Under the pieces are notes generated by a model that was not told where the DNA came from, ran no database searches, and saw nothing but the letters and a program-made list of their open reading frames with translations. This document shows positions 38,378-46,850 of a DNA stretch of 63,461 nucleotides, in pieces (positions within the stretch are counted from its first letter, which is position 1; each line of letters opens with the position of its first letter). Origin of the DNA: Bacteroidales bacterium (GTDB lineage: Bacteria > Bacteroidota > Bacteroidia > Bacteroidales > UBA12077). Location: NCBI GenBank assembly GCA_018334675.1, contig JAGXLL010000012.1, positions 1 to 63,461 on the forward strand, in the 5' to 3' direction. Position numbers and translations under genes: made by a program.

Positions 38378-38385
38378 TATCTTTG
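38378..38385 (+). promoter_or_regulatory. -7 promoter box of the nucleoid-associated protein gene
   Basis: TATCTTTG matches TAnnTTTG, 59 bases before the ATG at 38444. Confidence 0.45.
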
Positions 38386-38443
38386 TAATTTCTAAAATTG
38401 AAATATCTTTACAAGGCATCTAAAACATACAACCCTACACATC

Positions 38444-39490
38444 ATGATCGACACCTCCCATTGCAGCCTCGGGCAGCTCGCCGTTCACCGGGTAGGAAGC
38501 CCGGCCAACGATGAAGCCCTTCAACTCAGCAAATCAACCCTGGACATTGGTGATGATCGCCTGCAGGAACTCCTCTTCCGGTATTTCCTCACCCCCTTCC
38601 AGGAGCCGGAGTTTTACAATTTCACTTATACCAACGGCGAATTTGAACTGAATCCCCTCTACGAGTTCGCATCCGGCCTGTTTGATGATCATGGCTCCTT
38701 TCATGACCTCTCGGTGAAGATCGCCAACCACCTATATGAAGTCTCCAACCATCCCAACATCAAGCCGGGCGACCTGTTTGTGGCCCGCTTCTCGAACATG
38801 CAAGTGGAGGATGAGCTGGTGGAAGCCATCGGTCTCTTCAAGGCAGAAAACAAGCATCCTTTTATCAAGGTGGATCAGGCCACAGACGATTTTGTCCTGA
38901 ACCACGACGAGGGCATACTGGTGGACAAGCTCGACAAGGGTTGCCTGATCTTCAACACCGATCGGGAAGAAGGTTATCGGGTATGCAGTGTCGACAAGTC
39001 GAACAAGCTCACCGAGGCCCAATACTGGAAGGACATTTTCCTGCACCTGAAACCCTGCAACGACAATTATCACTCAACCCGGGAATTTTTGAACATGACC
39101 AAAGAGTTTGTAAAAAAGCAGATCCCTGAAGAGCATGATGTGGGCAAGACCGGGCAGATCGACATGCTAAACCGTTCGGCCGAATACTTCAAGACCCATG
39201 AGTCGTTCGACAAGCAGGAGTTTGAAGAGGAGGTCTTCGACCAGCCCGAAGTAGCCGAATCGTTCCGCCGCTTCGATGAGGATTACCGCACCAACAAGGA
39301 GGTGGCCATCAACGACCGGTTTGACATCTCCTCGCAGGCCGTCCAAAAGGAGGCCAAAGGCTTCAAAAGCGTGCTGAAGCTCGACAAAAACTTCCACATT
39401 TACATCCACGGCGACCGCAGCAAGATTGTTCAGGGTACCGACCCCGATGGCAGGAAGTATTACAAGATCTATTACGACCAGGAGAGATAG
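38444..39490 (+). CDS. NdpA/YejK-type nucleoid-associated protein
   Basis: This 348-residue cytosolic protein matches the 37-kDa nucleoid-associated protein family: LAVHRVGSPANDEALQLSKS near the start, the helical middle, and KSVLKLDKNFHIYIHGDR near the end. E. coli NdpA binds DNA in the nucleoid; the role in Bacteroidota is not known. A dead gene converges on its 3' end. Confidence 0.87.
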   Translation: MIDTSHCSLGQLAVHRVGSPANDEALQLSKSTLDIGDDRLQELLFRYFLTPFQEPEFYNFTYTNGEFELNPLYEFASGLFDDHGSFHDLSVKIANHLYEVSNHPNIKPGDLFVARFSNMQVEDELVEAIGLFKAENKHPFIKVDQATDDFVLNHDEGILVDKLDKGCLIFNTDREEGYRVCSVDKSNKLTEAQYWKDIFLHLKPCNDNYHSTREFLNMTKEFVKKQIPEEHDVGKTGQIDMLNRSAEYFKTHESFDKQEFEEEVFDQPEVAESFRRFDEDYRTNKEVAINDRFDISSQAVQKEAKGFKSVLKLDKNFHIYIHGDRSKIVQGTDPDGRKYYKIYYDQER

Positions 39491-39824
39491 GTTGATAGAC
39501 GGAATAGCTTAAGGCATTGTTTAATACAGGCTTATCTGCATCGGTAAGCATGATTTTCCCGAGAACTGAAAGGGTGGACTGTCCGAATTGAATCAATTCT
39601 TTGTCGCTTGCACTGCCCTTTTCTACCTGGGGCCACACATATTAAAAAGTAATGTAATCTACTTCTGGTGTTGGTTCTTCAATAATTTTTAGCAGAACAT
39701 GAAAACCAAAAACCGCAATTACCCAAATCAGAACCAACCAAATAGTTATATTTCTAACTGATCTGGCCTAAGGTGTGGTAGGTTTAAAAAAACTAATGTG
39801 ATAATCGTTCGTTGCTTTATCCAT
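39491..39824 (-). pseudogene. Membrane-anchored protein gene with two in-frame stop codons
   Basis: Reading leftward from the ATG at 39824, one frame stays coding-like for about 110 codons but is broken by TAG at 39770-39768 (after 18 codons) and TAA at 39644-39642 (after 41 more). Between them lies a membrane helix (TIWLVLIWVIAVFGFHVLLK) followed by EEPTPE; after the second stop come VWPQVEKGSAS and LSVLGKIMLTDADKPVL. Each stop is one substitution from a sense codon (CAG, GAA) that would fit. The 3' end seems cut at the neighbouring gene. The family is not recognised; the layout (short tail, one membrane helix, small soluble part) would fit a small transporter subunit. Confidence 0.65.
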
Positions 39825-40023
39825 AAGTTTTGGGTTAAAGGTGAATAATTCCGATACTCAAAATAGTAAAAAAATGAGTGCGGCATACATTTACTCTCAA
39901 TTTTTAAAAAAAATTGGCATTGAATATCTTGTATCTAAAACGGATATTTACTGCGGCGGGTAAATGATTTCGGGGTATTTATGAGAGTTTTTTGTCGAAC
40001 CTTCTTCAAAAGACAACCTTATC
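39825..40023. other. AT-rich intergenic stretch
   Basis: Nothing recognisable apart from short frames without family features. Base composition is clearly richer in A+T than the flanking housekeeping genes. Confidence 0.4.
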
Positions 40024-40323
40024 GTGATCAATCGATTCTTTAAGATAAAATTCGAATCACCTCTGTCCTTTTTTTCAAATGTCGATTTAGACTTCCTTAA
40101 TTTTAATCCGGTTACTATAATCGTCAATGATAATTCTGATTTTACAGATATCTTTTTAAAGATGGAATACGCTGTTTTTGGACAGCTTTACTCTTTTAAA
40201 AATGTGTTTTTTTTGAGCAGAATATTTAACCGGCGGCAATATGGTGTTGCTTCTTTTTATACTGAAAGAAAAGCTACGGAATTTCACAGAAATGCCCTTT
40301 GTATCGGTCTGGAGCATGTATGA
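40024..40323 (+). CDS. Hypothetical 99-residue protein, possibly a decayed ATPase N-terminus
   Basis: The GTG-started frame is Phe/Asn-rich. INRFFKIKFESPLSF followed by DLDFLNFNPVTIIVNDN resembles the first two strands of ABC/AAA-type ATPases that lead into a P-loop, but the expected G-x4-GK[ST] is absent (NDNSDFTD instead). It stops after 99 codons, far short of such proteins. It could be a remnant or an unrelated orphan; no function is assigned. Confidence 0.3.
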   Translation: MINRFFKIKFESPLSFFSNVDLDFLNFNPVTIIVNDNSDFTDIFLKMEYAVFGQLYSFKNVFFLSRIFNRRQYGVASFYTERKATEFHRNALCIGLEHV

Positions 40324-40395
40324 ACTTATAACACCCAAATGGTGGGATTTTCGCACACGTCAAAGGTTCAACCAAAAGATATCTCACAAAGCCCT

Positions 40396-40662
40396 TTAGT
40401 GCTCCATACTAATGAAAGACTCAAATTCCGGAAAGAATTTGTTTATAACTTTTAAATTAAAACCGGACATGATGGATTCCTTGGGCTCCCTCTCCAGCAA
40501 AAATTCAAAAGATTTTTTTATGAGCTCTTCTTTTGATATTATATTTCCGGATAGCTTTTTATGGTATTGGTCATCAAGAGTTACTGTATGTGTTGATTTG
40601 GAATCCCCTTCTTCAACCATTACCTGAAAAGTGTTTTCGTCTTGTTTATTTACTGTAATCAT
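40396..40662 (-). CDS. Conserved hypothetical small protein
   Basis: This 88-residue protein has a beta-rich N-terminal half (VEEGDSKSTHTVTLDDQYH) and a helical C-terminal half (KEELIKKSFEFLLEREPKES, then FNLKVINKFFPEFE). I recall similar short proteins in diverse Gram-negative bacteria, always unnamed. It has its own well-formed promoter. The compact fold and orphan location suggest a small cytosolic accessory protein; no function is assigned. Confidence 0.7.
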   Translation of the reverse strand: MITVNKQDENTFQVMVEEGDSKSTHTVTLDDQYHKKLSGNIISKEELIKKSFEFLLEREPKESIMSGFNLKVINKFFPEFESFISMEH

Positions 40663-40704
40663 AGAATATTTGTTTTTGGTATGCCTAAGACTATTTTGTT
40701 AAAA

Positions 40705-40735
40705 CAAAGGTAAGGGTTGTGCTACAAAATTGCAA
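40705..40735 (-). promoter_or_regulatory. Promoter of the 88-residue hypothetical gene
   Basis: Read on the minus strand, TTG at 40735-40733 is followed after 20 bases by TACCTTTG at 40712-40705. Both elements and the spacing fit the Bacteroidota -33/-7 promoter. Confidence 0.6.
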
Positions 40736-41094
40736 TTAATTATCCTTCACCGATGCATGCAGCTTCCCCTGCCCATATGTTCACTAAAAAAATTTATACT
40801 TTTAAAATCAACTCCTTATCCTGCTTTCTGCCCCTGTCTATTTGATATGTTTTCAGCGGGTACCCCTTTGCTTCCTAAAACCTGGGAAATAGGATCAAAA
40901 TAGACTTTGGGTTCTCCTCAGCCGTGCCGGTTCTATGGGGGATGATCTGGTGGTCGGGTCCGAAGGTGGAAGCAACAACATTGCAAAATGTTGATGATTT
41001 TAAATCAAAATATTTATATTTAGCAAAAAATAGGGCAAAATGGGGCCTTTTACCGGCTGAAGCAGACATCTAAAATGTTCAAAACCAGGAGTAT
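40736..41094. other. AT-rich intergenic region before the histidine kinase
   Basis: About 360 bases without a recognised gene. TATATTTA near 41010 resembles a -7 box and may serve the histidine kinase. No hairpin terminator or RNA gene was found. Confidence 0.35.
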
Positions 41095-42777
41095 ATGGAT
41101 TCCAGCTCTTATGAAAAACTGGTAAGAGAAAATCAGGAGCTGAAAAAGGCCCTGGAAATTTATCGCGGGCACAGGGCAGTGGGCTCCGCAATATATATGC
41201 ACCAGCTTGAGGAACCGGCATTTGTGATTGACAACCACCATTTCATCGTGGATGCCAACCAGTCCTTCCTGGATTTTAATCGCCTCAACCCTCGTCAACT
41301 CATTGGTAACAAAATAGGTGGCTTGCCCTGCCGTACATTTTTCGACCGCCAAATCGCCGAGCATATTGAGCAGGCGCTCCAGGGCCAAATCAGAAAAGCT
41401 ACCGGACATTACCAACAAGCCAACGGCAAAGACATATACGTGGAACATCATTACCATCCCTATTTTGATGATGAAGGAAAACAGCAGGGGATAATCTGTA
41501 TCATCGCAAATGTCAGTGAACTGAGTGAAAGAGAGAATGAGTTTTATGAAAACCACCGCAAACTCCAAACCCTGCTGAAAAATCTTCCCGGAATGGCTTA
41601 TCGATGCAGCAACGAAAGGGGGTGGCCGATGGCATTTATCAGCGAAGGCTGCACCGAACTCACCGGCTACAAACCCGAAGAAATCGTTCAGGGAAAGGTC
41701 ATGTACGAAGATCTCATTTACCCTCAAGACCGTCAACATGTATGGCAGAGCGTTCAGGAAGCCCTGGAGAGGAACAATCCCTTCCGGATCACTTACCGCA
41801 TCAAAACCCGCCAGGGTGAACAAAAATGGATCTGGGAACAGGGGCGGATGGTACCCTCCCCTGAACCCGGTGAGACACATCTGGAAGGTCTCATGACCGA
41901 TATCACCGAGCGAAAGAAGGCAGAAGAGATCCTTAACCGGAAAAACGATAAATTAAAAGCCACGGAAGAGGAGCTTAGGGCCTCCAATGAAGAACTCCGG
42001 GAGGCCAATCAACGGCTGGAAGAACAAAAGGTTGAGCTGAGAAAAGCCAAGAAAAAGGCGGAAGAAAGCGACCGGCTCAAATCCACTTTCCTGGCCAACA
42101 TGAGTCACGAAATACGCACACCCATGAACGGGATCATGGGTTTCGCCAGCATGCTTCAAAAAAAGCCATATGATCCCGAAGAGCAGACAAAGTTCCTGAA
42201 GATCATTCATGATTCATCCAGCCATCTCCTGGAAATCATCAACGATATTGTAGATGTTTCCAAGATAGAAGCCAACCAGTTGTCGCTCAAGCCATCTCCT
42301 TTCTGTTTGAACGATACCTTGCAAGAGCTTTATAACACCTATTTGGCAGAACTGGATCAAAAGAACAAAACCCACATAGCGCTCTACCTGGAGCAAGGTC
42401 TGTCGCGGGATCATTCATGGATCAATGCTGATGTCAACCGGCTCAAGCAGATCCTTTACAACTTGTTGGGCAATGCCGTCAAATTTACCGAAAAAGGAAG
42501 CATCCGGTTTGGGTATAAACAAGAAGCACCCGCCTGTCTTTTGTTTTACGTCGCCGACACAGGCATTGGCATTCCTGCAGATAAGGTGGAACAGATCTTC
42601 AGCCGTTTTGAACAGGCAAAGGAATCCAATCACTCTGAATATGGAGGGTCCGGCCTGGGACTCACCATCACCCGGAGCCTGGTGGAAATGATGGGGGGTA
42701 AGATATGGGTTGAATCGCAACCCGAACATGGCACGACCTTCTACTTTACCCTACCCTTTAAGACGCGAAGTGCATAA
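41095..42777 (+). CDS. PAS-domain sensor histidine kinase
   Basis: This 560-residue protein has no membrane segment. In order: a short coiled coil; a PAS domain (about 35-145; FVIDNHHFIVDANQSFLDFN); a second PAS with a PAC motif (about 165-275; GCTELTGYKPEEI, FRITYRIKTRQGEQKWIWE); a coiled coil (about 275-330); a HisKA domain with the phospho-acceptor His in NMSHEIRTPMNGI (about 338); and the ATPase with N box NLLGNAVKFTEKG, G1 VADTGIGIP and G2 GGSGLGLTI. There is no receiver domain and no response regulator gene nearby, so it is an orphan cytosolic kinase. Confidence 0.93.
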   Translation: MDSSSYEKLVRENQELKKALEIYRGHRAVGSAIYMHQLEEPAFVIDNHHFIVDANQSFLDFNRLNPRQLIGNKIGGLPCRTFFDRQIAEHIEQALQGQIRKATGHYQQANGKDIYVEHHYHPYFDDEGKQQGIICIIANVSELSERENEFYENHRKLQTLLKNLPGMAYRCSNERGWPMAFISEGCTELTGYKPEEIVQGKVMYEDLIYPQDRQHVWQSVQEALERNNPFRITYRIKTRQGEQKWIWEQGRMVPSPEPGETHLEGLMTDITERKKAEEILNRKNDKLKATEEELRASNEELREANQRLEEQKVELRKAKKKAEESDRLKSTFLANMSHEIRTPMNGIMGFASMLQKKPYDPEEQTKFLKIIHDSSSHLLEIINDIVDVSKIEANQLSLKPSPFCLNDTLQELYNTYLAELDQKNKTHIALYLEQGLSRDHSWINADVNRLKQILYNLLGNAVKFTEKGSIRFGYKQEAPACLLFYVADTGIGIPADKVEQIFSRFEQAKESNHSEYGGSGLGLTITRSLVEMMGGKIWVESQPEHGTTFYFTLPFKTRSA

Positions 42778-42830
42778 AATCATTTGGCCGCTTATGGAAC
42801 GATCACAGCCAGGAAAAACTGCGATATAGC

Positions 42831-42920
42831 TAATAAAGGTTTCGAGGGTATGTTAAACATATATAACCCGCTTCAAATTATGTTGTAACTTGATAGGTAA
42901 AAAGCCCGTAATCCCTTACT
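42831..42920 (+). repeat. Dispersed intergenic repeat, copy 1
   Basis: It aligns along most of its length with 45931-46014 and shares the identical 14-base core TGTAACTTGATAGG (42884-42897). Both copies start near AAGGGTTTC/AAAGGTTTC and end at CCCTTAC. The nature of the element is unknown. Confidence 0.6.
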
Positions 42921-43047
42921 AACCATGCCGCTGCCCATTGTGCACAAACACTAAAGACAGCTCGGGTTATTATTAGATAACTTTGTAAATAAAAAAATTA
43001 ATATCGAAAGACGAAAACAAAATATATACAAATAGACATTGGGGGTT

Positions 43048-43262
43048 TATGAAAACCCGGATCTTCCCAAATTGGCTGAACGGATTGAACACGGCCTGCA
43101 AAAGATCATCGCCTCAGGTAAACTGGATGCCCTTTTGAAGCGCATTAAGGCGATAACATAGAGCAATTAACCCTGGAGAGCCGCCTGCTTTTTGTGTTAG
43201 AAAACCCCCTGATCCCCTATGAATACCGCGACCTGGCTCCCGACCTTGAAAACCTGCAATAG
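43048..43262 (+). pseudogene. Frameshifted fragment of a family 3 solute-binding protein
   Basis: One frame reads ENPDLPKLAERIEHGLQKII and continues to SGKLDALLKRIK. After a one-base loss at about 43150 the next frame continues with GDNIEQLTLESRLLFVLENP, then LIPYEYR. Together they resemble the last 70 residues of periplasmic amino-acid-binding/transglycosylase-type proteins. The N-terminal two thirds are absent and the fragment sits just downstream of repeat copy 1. Confidence 0.6.
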
Positions 43263-43336
43263 CAGGCCACCAGGCAGATCAGCCGGTCTTAACAAGAAAA
43301 TAAAGCCGATCTGGTTATAAACCCATTTTTATTGCT

Positions 43337-43344
43337 TACCTTTG
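43337..43344 (+). promoter_or_regulatory. -7 promoter box of the DEAD-box helicase gene
   Basis: TACCTTTG matches TAnnTTTG and is followed by C. It predicts a 5' leader of about 70 bases before the ATG at 43420, which is long and typical of cold-induced helicase genes; that link is inference. Confidence 0.5.
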
Positions 43345-43419
43345 CCCCCGCGTTGATCGAACATCCCTCCGAAGGATCCCTCCCAACCCACGAAATTGAA
43401 AACATAAATTACAACAAAC

Positions 43420-44655
43420 ATGCGATTCGAAGAATTACAAATTAGTGAGCCCATATTAAAGGCGCTCAAAGAAGAGAAATACGAGACCCCCACCCCGATA
43501 CAGGAACAAGCCATAGCCCATATACTTCACAGAAAAGATGTAATGGGCAGTGCCCAGACCGGCACAGGCAAGACAGCAGCTTTTGCCATCCCCATCATCC
43601 AGCTGCTTGAGGCGGATCAGAAAGAAAGGAAAAGTTCCCGCAAAGTAAAGGCCCTGGTCATCACCCCCACCCGGGAGCTGGCCATCCAGATTGGAGAGAG
43701 CTTCTCCACCTACGGGCGGCACACCAGCATCAAAAACACCGTGATATACGGGGGTGTCAATCAGCATGGCCAGACAGAGGCCCTGAAAAAAGGCGTCGAT
43801 GTGCTCGTGGCTACTCCCGGGAGGCTGCTCGACCTGATGAACCAGGGTTTTATCAACCTGAAAAACATCGAATATTTTGTGCTGGACGAGGCCGACCGGA
43901 TGCTCGACATGGGCTTCATCCACGACATCCGCAAGATCATTGCAACACTTCCGGAAAAGAGACAATCCCTGTTCTTCTCGGCTACCATGCCGAAAAACAT
44001 TGTAGACCTCTCGCGTCAGATCCTCCACAAACCGGTAAAAGTGGAAGTAAGCCCGGCCTCTTCCGCTGCCGAAACCGTGCAGCATTACATGTATTATACC
44101 AACAAATCAAACAAGAAAAACCTGTTGCTCCATATTCTAAAGGATCAGGACATCGACCAGGTGCTGCTGTTTTCACGTACCAAGCATGGCGCCGACCGGA
44201 TAGCCCGCAACCTGAAAAATAAGCGGATCCATACGGCGGCCATCCATGGCGACAAATCACAAAACCAACGGCAGAAATCGTTGCAGCAGTTCAAGGAAGG
44301 TAATGTCCGCGTGCTGGTTGCCACAGACATCGCTGCCAGGGGCATCGACATAGAAAGCCTGAAGTACGTGATCAATTATGATCTGCCGAATGTGGCGGAG
44401 ACCTACGTGCACCGGATCGGGCGCTCGGGCCGGGCAGGCGAAGAAGGCACTGCCATATCCCTTTGTGAGCCGGAAGAAAATGCCTACCTGAAAGCCATCG
44501 AAAAACTCATCGACCAGAAGATAGAGAAGGTCAACGACAACCCTTTCCCCCAAACCGAGCGGCCGATGAACGCCCAGGAGAAAAAGGACTTCGAAAAGGA
44601 AAAACAACGGCGCAAGCAGGAATATTTTGCCAACCGGAAGAAGAAATCAAGATAA
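43420..44655 (+). CDS. DEAD-box RNA helicase (RhlE type)
   Basis: This 411-residue protein carries all helicase motifs: Q motif PTPIQEQAI, motif I GSAQTGTGKTAAF, Ia PTRELAIQI, Ib ATPGRLLDL, II LDEADRMLDMGF, III FSATM, IV VLLFSRTKHGADRIA, V VATDIAARGIDI and VI YVHRIGRSGRAG. The short basic tail (NRKKKSR) fits RhlE-like enzymes that remodel structured RNA during ribosome assembly or cold adaptation. Confidence 0.95.
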   Translation: MRFEELQISEPILKALKEEKYETPTPIQEQAIAHILHRKDVMGSAQTGTGKTAAFAIPIIQLLEADQKERKSSRKVKALVITPTRELAIQIGESFSTYGRHTSIKNTVIYGGVNQHGQTEALKKGVDVLVATPGRLLDLMNQGFINLKNIEYFVLDEADRMLDMGFIHDIRKIIATLPEKRQSLFFSATMPKNIVDLSRQILHKPVKVEVSPASSAAETVQHYMYYTNKSNKKNLLLHILKDQDIDQVLLFSRTKHGADRIARNLKNKRIHTAAIHGDKSQNQRQKSLQQFKEGNVRVLVATDIAARGIDIESLKYVINYDLPNVAETYVHRIGRSGRAGEEGTAISLCEPEENAYLKAIEKLIDQKIEKVNDNPFPQTERPMNAQEKKDFEKEKQRRKQEYFANRKKKSR

Positions 44656-44841
44656 GCGTTATCTCCGAAATTTAAGCGGCAACCATCACTCTGGCATTCA
44701 GCCAACAACCATAATTCTTTCTGTTCAAAAACAGCAATCGCCTTTATGCGCTTCTTGCCTATAATGATTAAGGTCTTATATGATTTGAATAGAATCAAAA
44801 TATGTCATACCTTTAAACCTCAATTCAAATATTTTGATACT

Positions 44842-45204
44842 ATGGAATATATTGAAATTATAATCAAACTGGTAATTAGCCTGAGTGTGCTTAATGTGTG
44901 GCTTCTAAGAGCTAATAAGCCAACTCAATGGCGAGGTGGGAATGCCGAATCTTTAAAAGATGAGTTTCAAGCTTACGGGTTTTCAGAGAGAATGATGAAG
45001 GCTGTAGGCTCCATAAAAGTTCTACTCTCCCTGCTGATCATTGCTTCAGTATTCTACCAACCTTTAGAAAATATTGGTGCAATAGGAATGGCGATTATGA
45101 TGGCCGGGGCAGTATTTATGCATATCAAGATCAAAGATGCACTCAAGCGTTCGCTTCCGGCTTTTATTTTTCTTTGTCTATCGCTCCTTGTATTTTTCAT
45201 TTAA
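44842..45204 (+). CDS. DoxX-like small membrane protein
   Basis: The protein has 120 residues from MEYIEIIIKL; upstream frame extension has no family features. Four hydrophobic helices with RMMKAVGSIKVLLSLLIIAS and a short basic loop HIKIKDALKR match the DoxX/DoxD-like family. Function unknown. It lies in the AT-rich accessory stretch with no partner gene. Confidence 0.7.
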   Translation: MEYIEIIIKLVISLSVLNVWLLRANKPTQWRGGNAESLKDEFQAYGFSERMMKAVGSIKVLLSLLIIASVFYQPLENIGAIGMAIMMAGAVFMHIKIKDALKRSLPAFIFLCLSLLVFFI

Positions 45205-45461
45205 ATTTGAATCCCAACACCCCTTCGCGGTCGGCTTCTCATGAAAGAAGGCAAGGTTTAATACTTAATAGTAACTTACGATACCATAACTCATGGATGA
45301 GAGCTTTTATTGACCGGTTGTATCGCTTGTATGAATTCAATAACATGACCAGTCCGCTTGAGTGGAGTTCGAGTTGGGCCAATGGAAGCATTGGGATTTG
45401 ATGTTTGGGGATCTGTTTCCCCTACACAGATCGTAAGAATACATCGAGTGGGCTCCCTTTT
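45205..45461. other. Intergenic region with no supported gene
   Basis: About 257 bases. A short frame across it overlaps the DoxX-like gene and shows no family features. No repeat or terminator is clear. Confidence 0.35.
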
Positions 45462-45749
45462 TTATTCCGGATTGATGTATTTCTTAATGCTGTTCACATA
45501 GGATTCGAACGCCTTTGCCCCCTTCTCGGTAATAGAAATCATCGTTTTCGGATAATTGTTTTTAAAGGTTTTCTCAATATCAACATACCCGGCTTCCTGC
45601 AATTTTTTTAACTGGATGCTGATGTTCCCTGCAGCCGCTTTCGTTTCCTCTTTAATGTGAGTGAACTCCACCTTCTCTGAAGATACCAGCATCGAAATGA
45701 TGGCCAGCCGCAACTGTGAGTGTATCAGGGGATCTAGATCCTTATACAT
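45462..45749 (-). CDS. Winged-helix transcriptional regulator
   Basis: This 95-residue protein is a single winged-helix DNA-binding domain: LIHSQLRLAIISMLVSSEKV, then EETKAAAGNISIQLKKLQEA as the recognition helix region and the wing MISITEKGAKAFESY. This is the short MarR/ArsR-like type with no ligand domain. No target gene is adjacent on the same strand. Confidence 0.85.
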   Translation of the reverse strand: MYKDLDPLIHSQLRLAIISMLVSSEKVEFTHIKEETKAAAGNISIQLKKLQEAGYVDIEKTFKNNYPKTMISITEKGAKAFESYVNSIKKYINPE

Positions 45750-45930
45750 AAGGCTACTCTTTTGCCGGTTGGCTTACTTCAGTGCATGGGTCACCCCATA
45801 CCACCTTGCCACTTGCTAATGCTTCCGGGCGTTACCTCGGCGCATAAGGGACTTGCACCCTCTGGACTTGTCCCTTCAATGAACTTTTACTATATTTACC
45901 ATTCAAGGCGCACACAAAGTGTAAATGCCA

Positions 45931-46014
45931 TAAGGGTTTCAGAGGTATGCGAAGGTCAGAAGTCCGCTTTAACTTTTTGTGTAACTTGATAGGAAATCAT
46001 CCGCAACCCCTTAC
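45931..46014 (+). repeat. Dispersed intergenic repeat, copy 2
   Basis: It pairs with copy 1 at 42831-42920 and has the shared core at 45980-45993. It lies directly upstream of the first toxin-antitoxin promoter. The preceding bases 45760-45930 may belong to the same element but have no partner in this window. Confidence 0.6.
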
Positions 46015-46063
46015 GGCACTTACAATCAACCGCTTCATGCAAAGAAGAATAAATTGCCGTAGG

Positions 46064-46101
46064 TTTGCAATTACATAAAAAAGTACGTATATTTGTACGT
46101 A
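46064..46101 (+). promoter_or_regulatory. Promoter and operator of toxin-antitoxin module 1
   Basis: TTTG at 46064-46067, 20 bases, then TATATTTG at 46088-46095 form a consensus Bacteroidota promoter. Two TACGTA palindromes at 46084-46089 and 46096-46101 flank the -7 box with 12-base spacing, as expected for autorepression by a YefM-type antitoxin. Confidence 0.65.
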
Positions 46102-46123
46102 ATCACCAATGGAGGAAATGACT

Positions 46124-46381
46124 ATGATTGCAGCAAATTATTCAGAATTTCGGGAGAGATTGAAGAAATATCTTGATGATGTTGAGGACAATAATGAAAC
46201 CCTCATAATAAAAAGAAAGAGTGGTAAGGGGACTGTAATGATCTCATTGGATGAATACAACTCCATCATGGAAACTATGCATTTATTGAGTTCAAAATCA
46301 AATGCTGATAGACTTTATGATTCCATCCAGCAAATGAATGAAGGAAATACAGTCCAAAAAGATATCAACGACGAGGAATAA
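46124..46381 (+). CDS. yefM: YefM/Phd-type antitoxin, module 1
   Basis: The protein has 85 residues from the ATG at 46124, which has GGAGGA seven bases upstream; the ATG at 46109 lies too close to the predicted transcript start. The N-terminal DNA-binding fold has ANYSEFRERLKKYLDDV, then TLIIKRKSGKGTVMISLDEYNSIMET. The C-terminal disordered tail neutralises the toxin. The stop and the toxin start overlap (TAATG). Confidence 0.92.
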   Translation: MIAANYSEFRERLKKYLDDVEDNNETLIIKRKSGKGTVMISLDEYNSIMETMHLLSSKSNADRLYDSIQQMNEGNTVQKDINDEE

Positions 46382-46641
46382 TGCTAATCACTTTTTCAAA
46401 AAATGCATGGGAGGATTATCTCTCATGGCAAAAGGAAGATAAGCGAATTGTTAAGAAGATCAATGAACTAGTAAAAGATATTCAACGAACTCCCTTTGAA
46501 GGAAAAGGGAAACCTGAGCCTCTCAAATATGATTTAGCAGGTTTATGGTCTCGCCGAATTGATTTAGAACACCACCTAGTCTATAAATACATAGATAAGC
46601 ATCTTTATATTTACAGTTGCAGGTATCATTACGATAAATAA
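46381..46641 (+). CDS. yoeB: YoeB/Txe-type mRNA interferase, module 1
   Basis: This 86-residue RelE-superfamily toxin cuts mRNA at the ribosome. It keeps the E. coli YoeB pattern: WEDYLSWQKEDKRIVKKINEL, GKGKPEPLKY (with catalytic Glu), LWSRRIDLEHHLVYKY (with catalytic Arg) and the C-terminal CRYHY containing the catalytic His-Tyr pair. Translation is coupled to the antitoxin. Confidence 0.94.
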   Translation: MLITFSKNAWEDYLSWQKEDKRIVKKINELVKDIQRTPFEGKGKPEPLKYDLAGLWSRRIDLEHHLVYKYIDKHLYIYSCRYHYDK

Positions 46642-46850
46642 TGCACGAAGCCCAACATGCTGTGAAAAACTATTGGGGTGTTATCGGAATAATCTAAGGG
46701 TGTTCCATGCGCACGGTCATCGCTGCCGCTTCATTCCTCACTCAACCTCCCCAACGTTTTTACAGCTTTCCGTTGGCACCCATTTTAGGAAAAAGAAAAA
46801 AATTAGGCAAAATCTAGATTAACAGATATCAAATATTGACAATTTTACGT

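Noticed and set aside
39491-39824. Stop codon readthrough or recoding (selenocysteine, pyrrolysine)
   Set aside because: Two different stops, no structured element, and the residues that fit best are Gln and Glu, so plain nonsense mutation is simpler.
45174-45401. 75-codon frame after the DoxX-like gene
   Set aside because: It overlaps the end of the DoxX-like gene and has no recognisable domain.
45762-45989. 75-codon frame as a protein gene
   Set aside because: It spans the repeat element and has Cys/Pro/Ser-rich composition without family features.
42831-46014. Integron cassette array with attC sites
   Set aside because: Only two degenerate copies are present, no integrase gene is visible, and the paired core sites of attC could not be shown.
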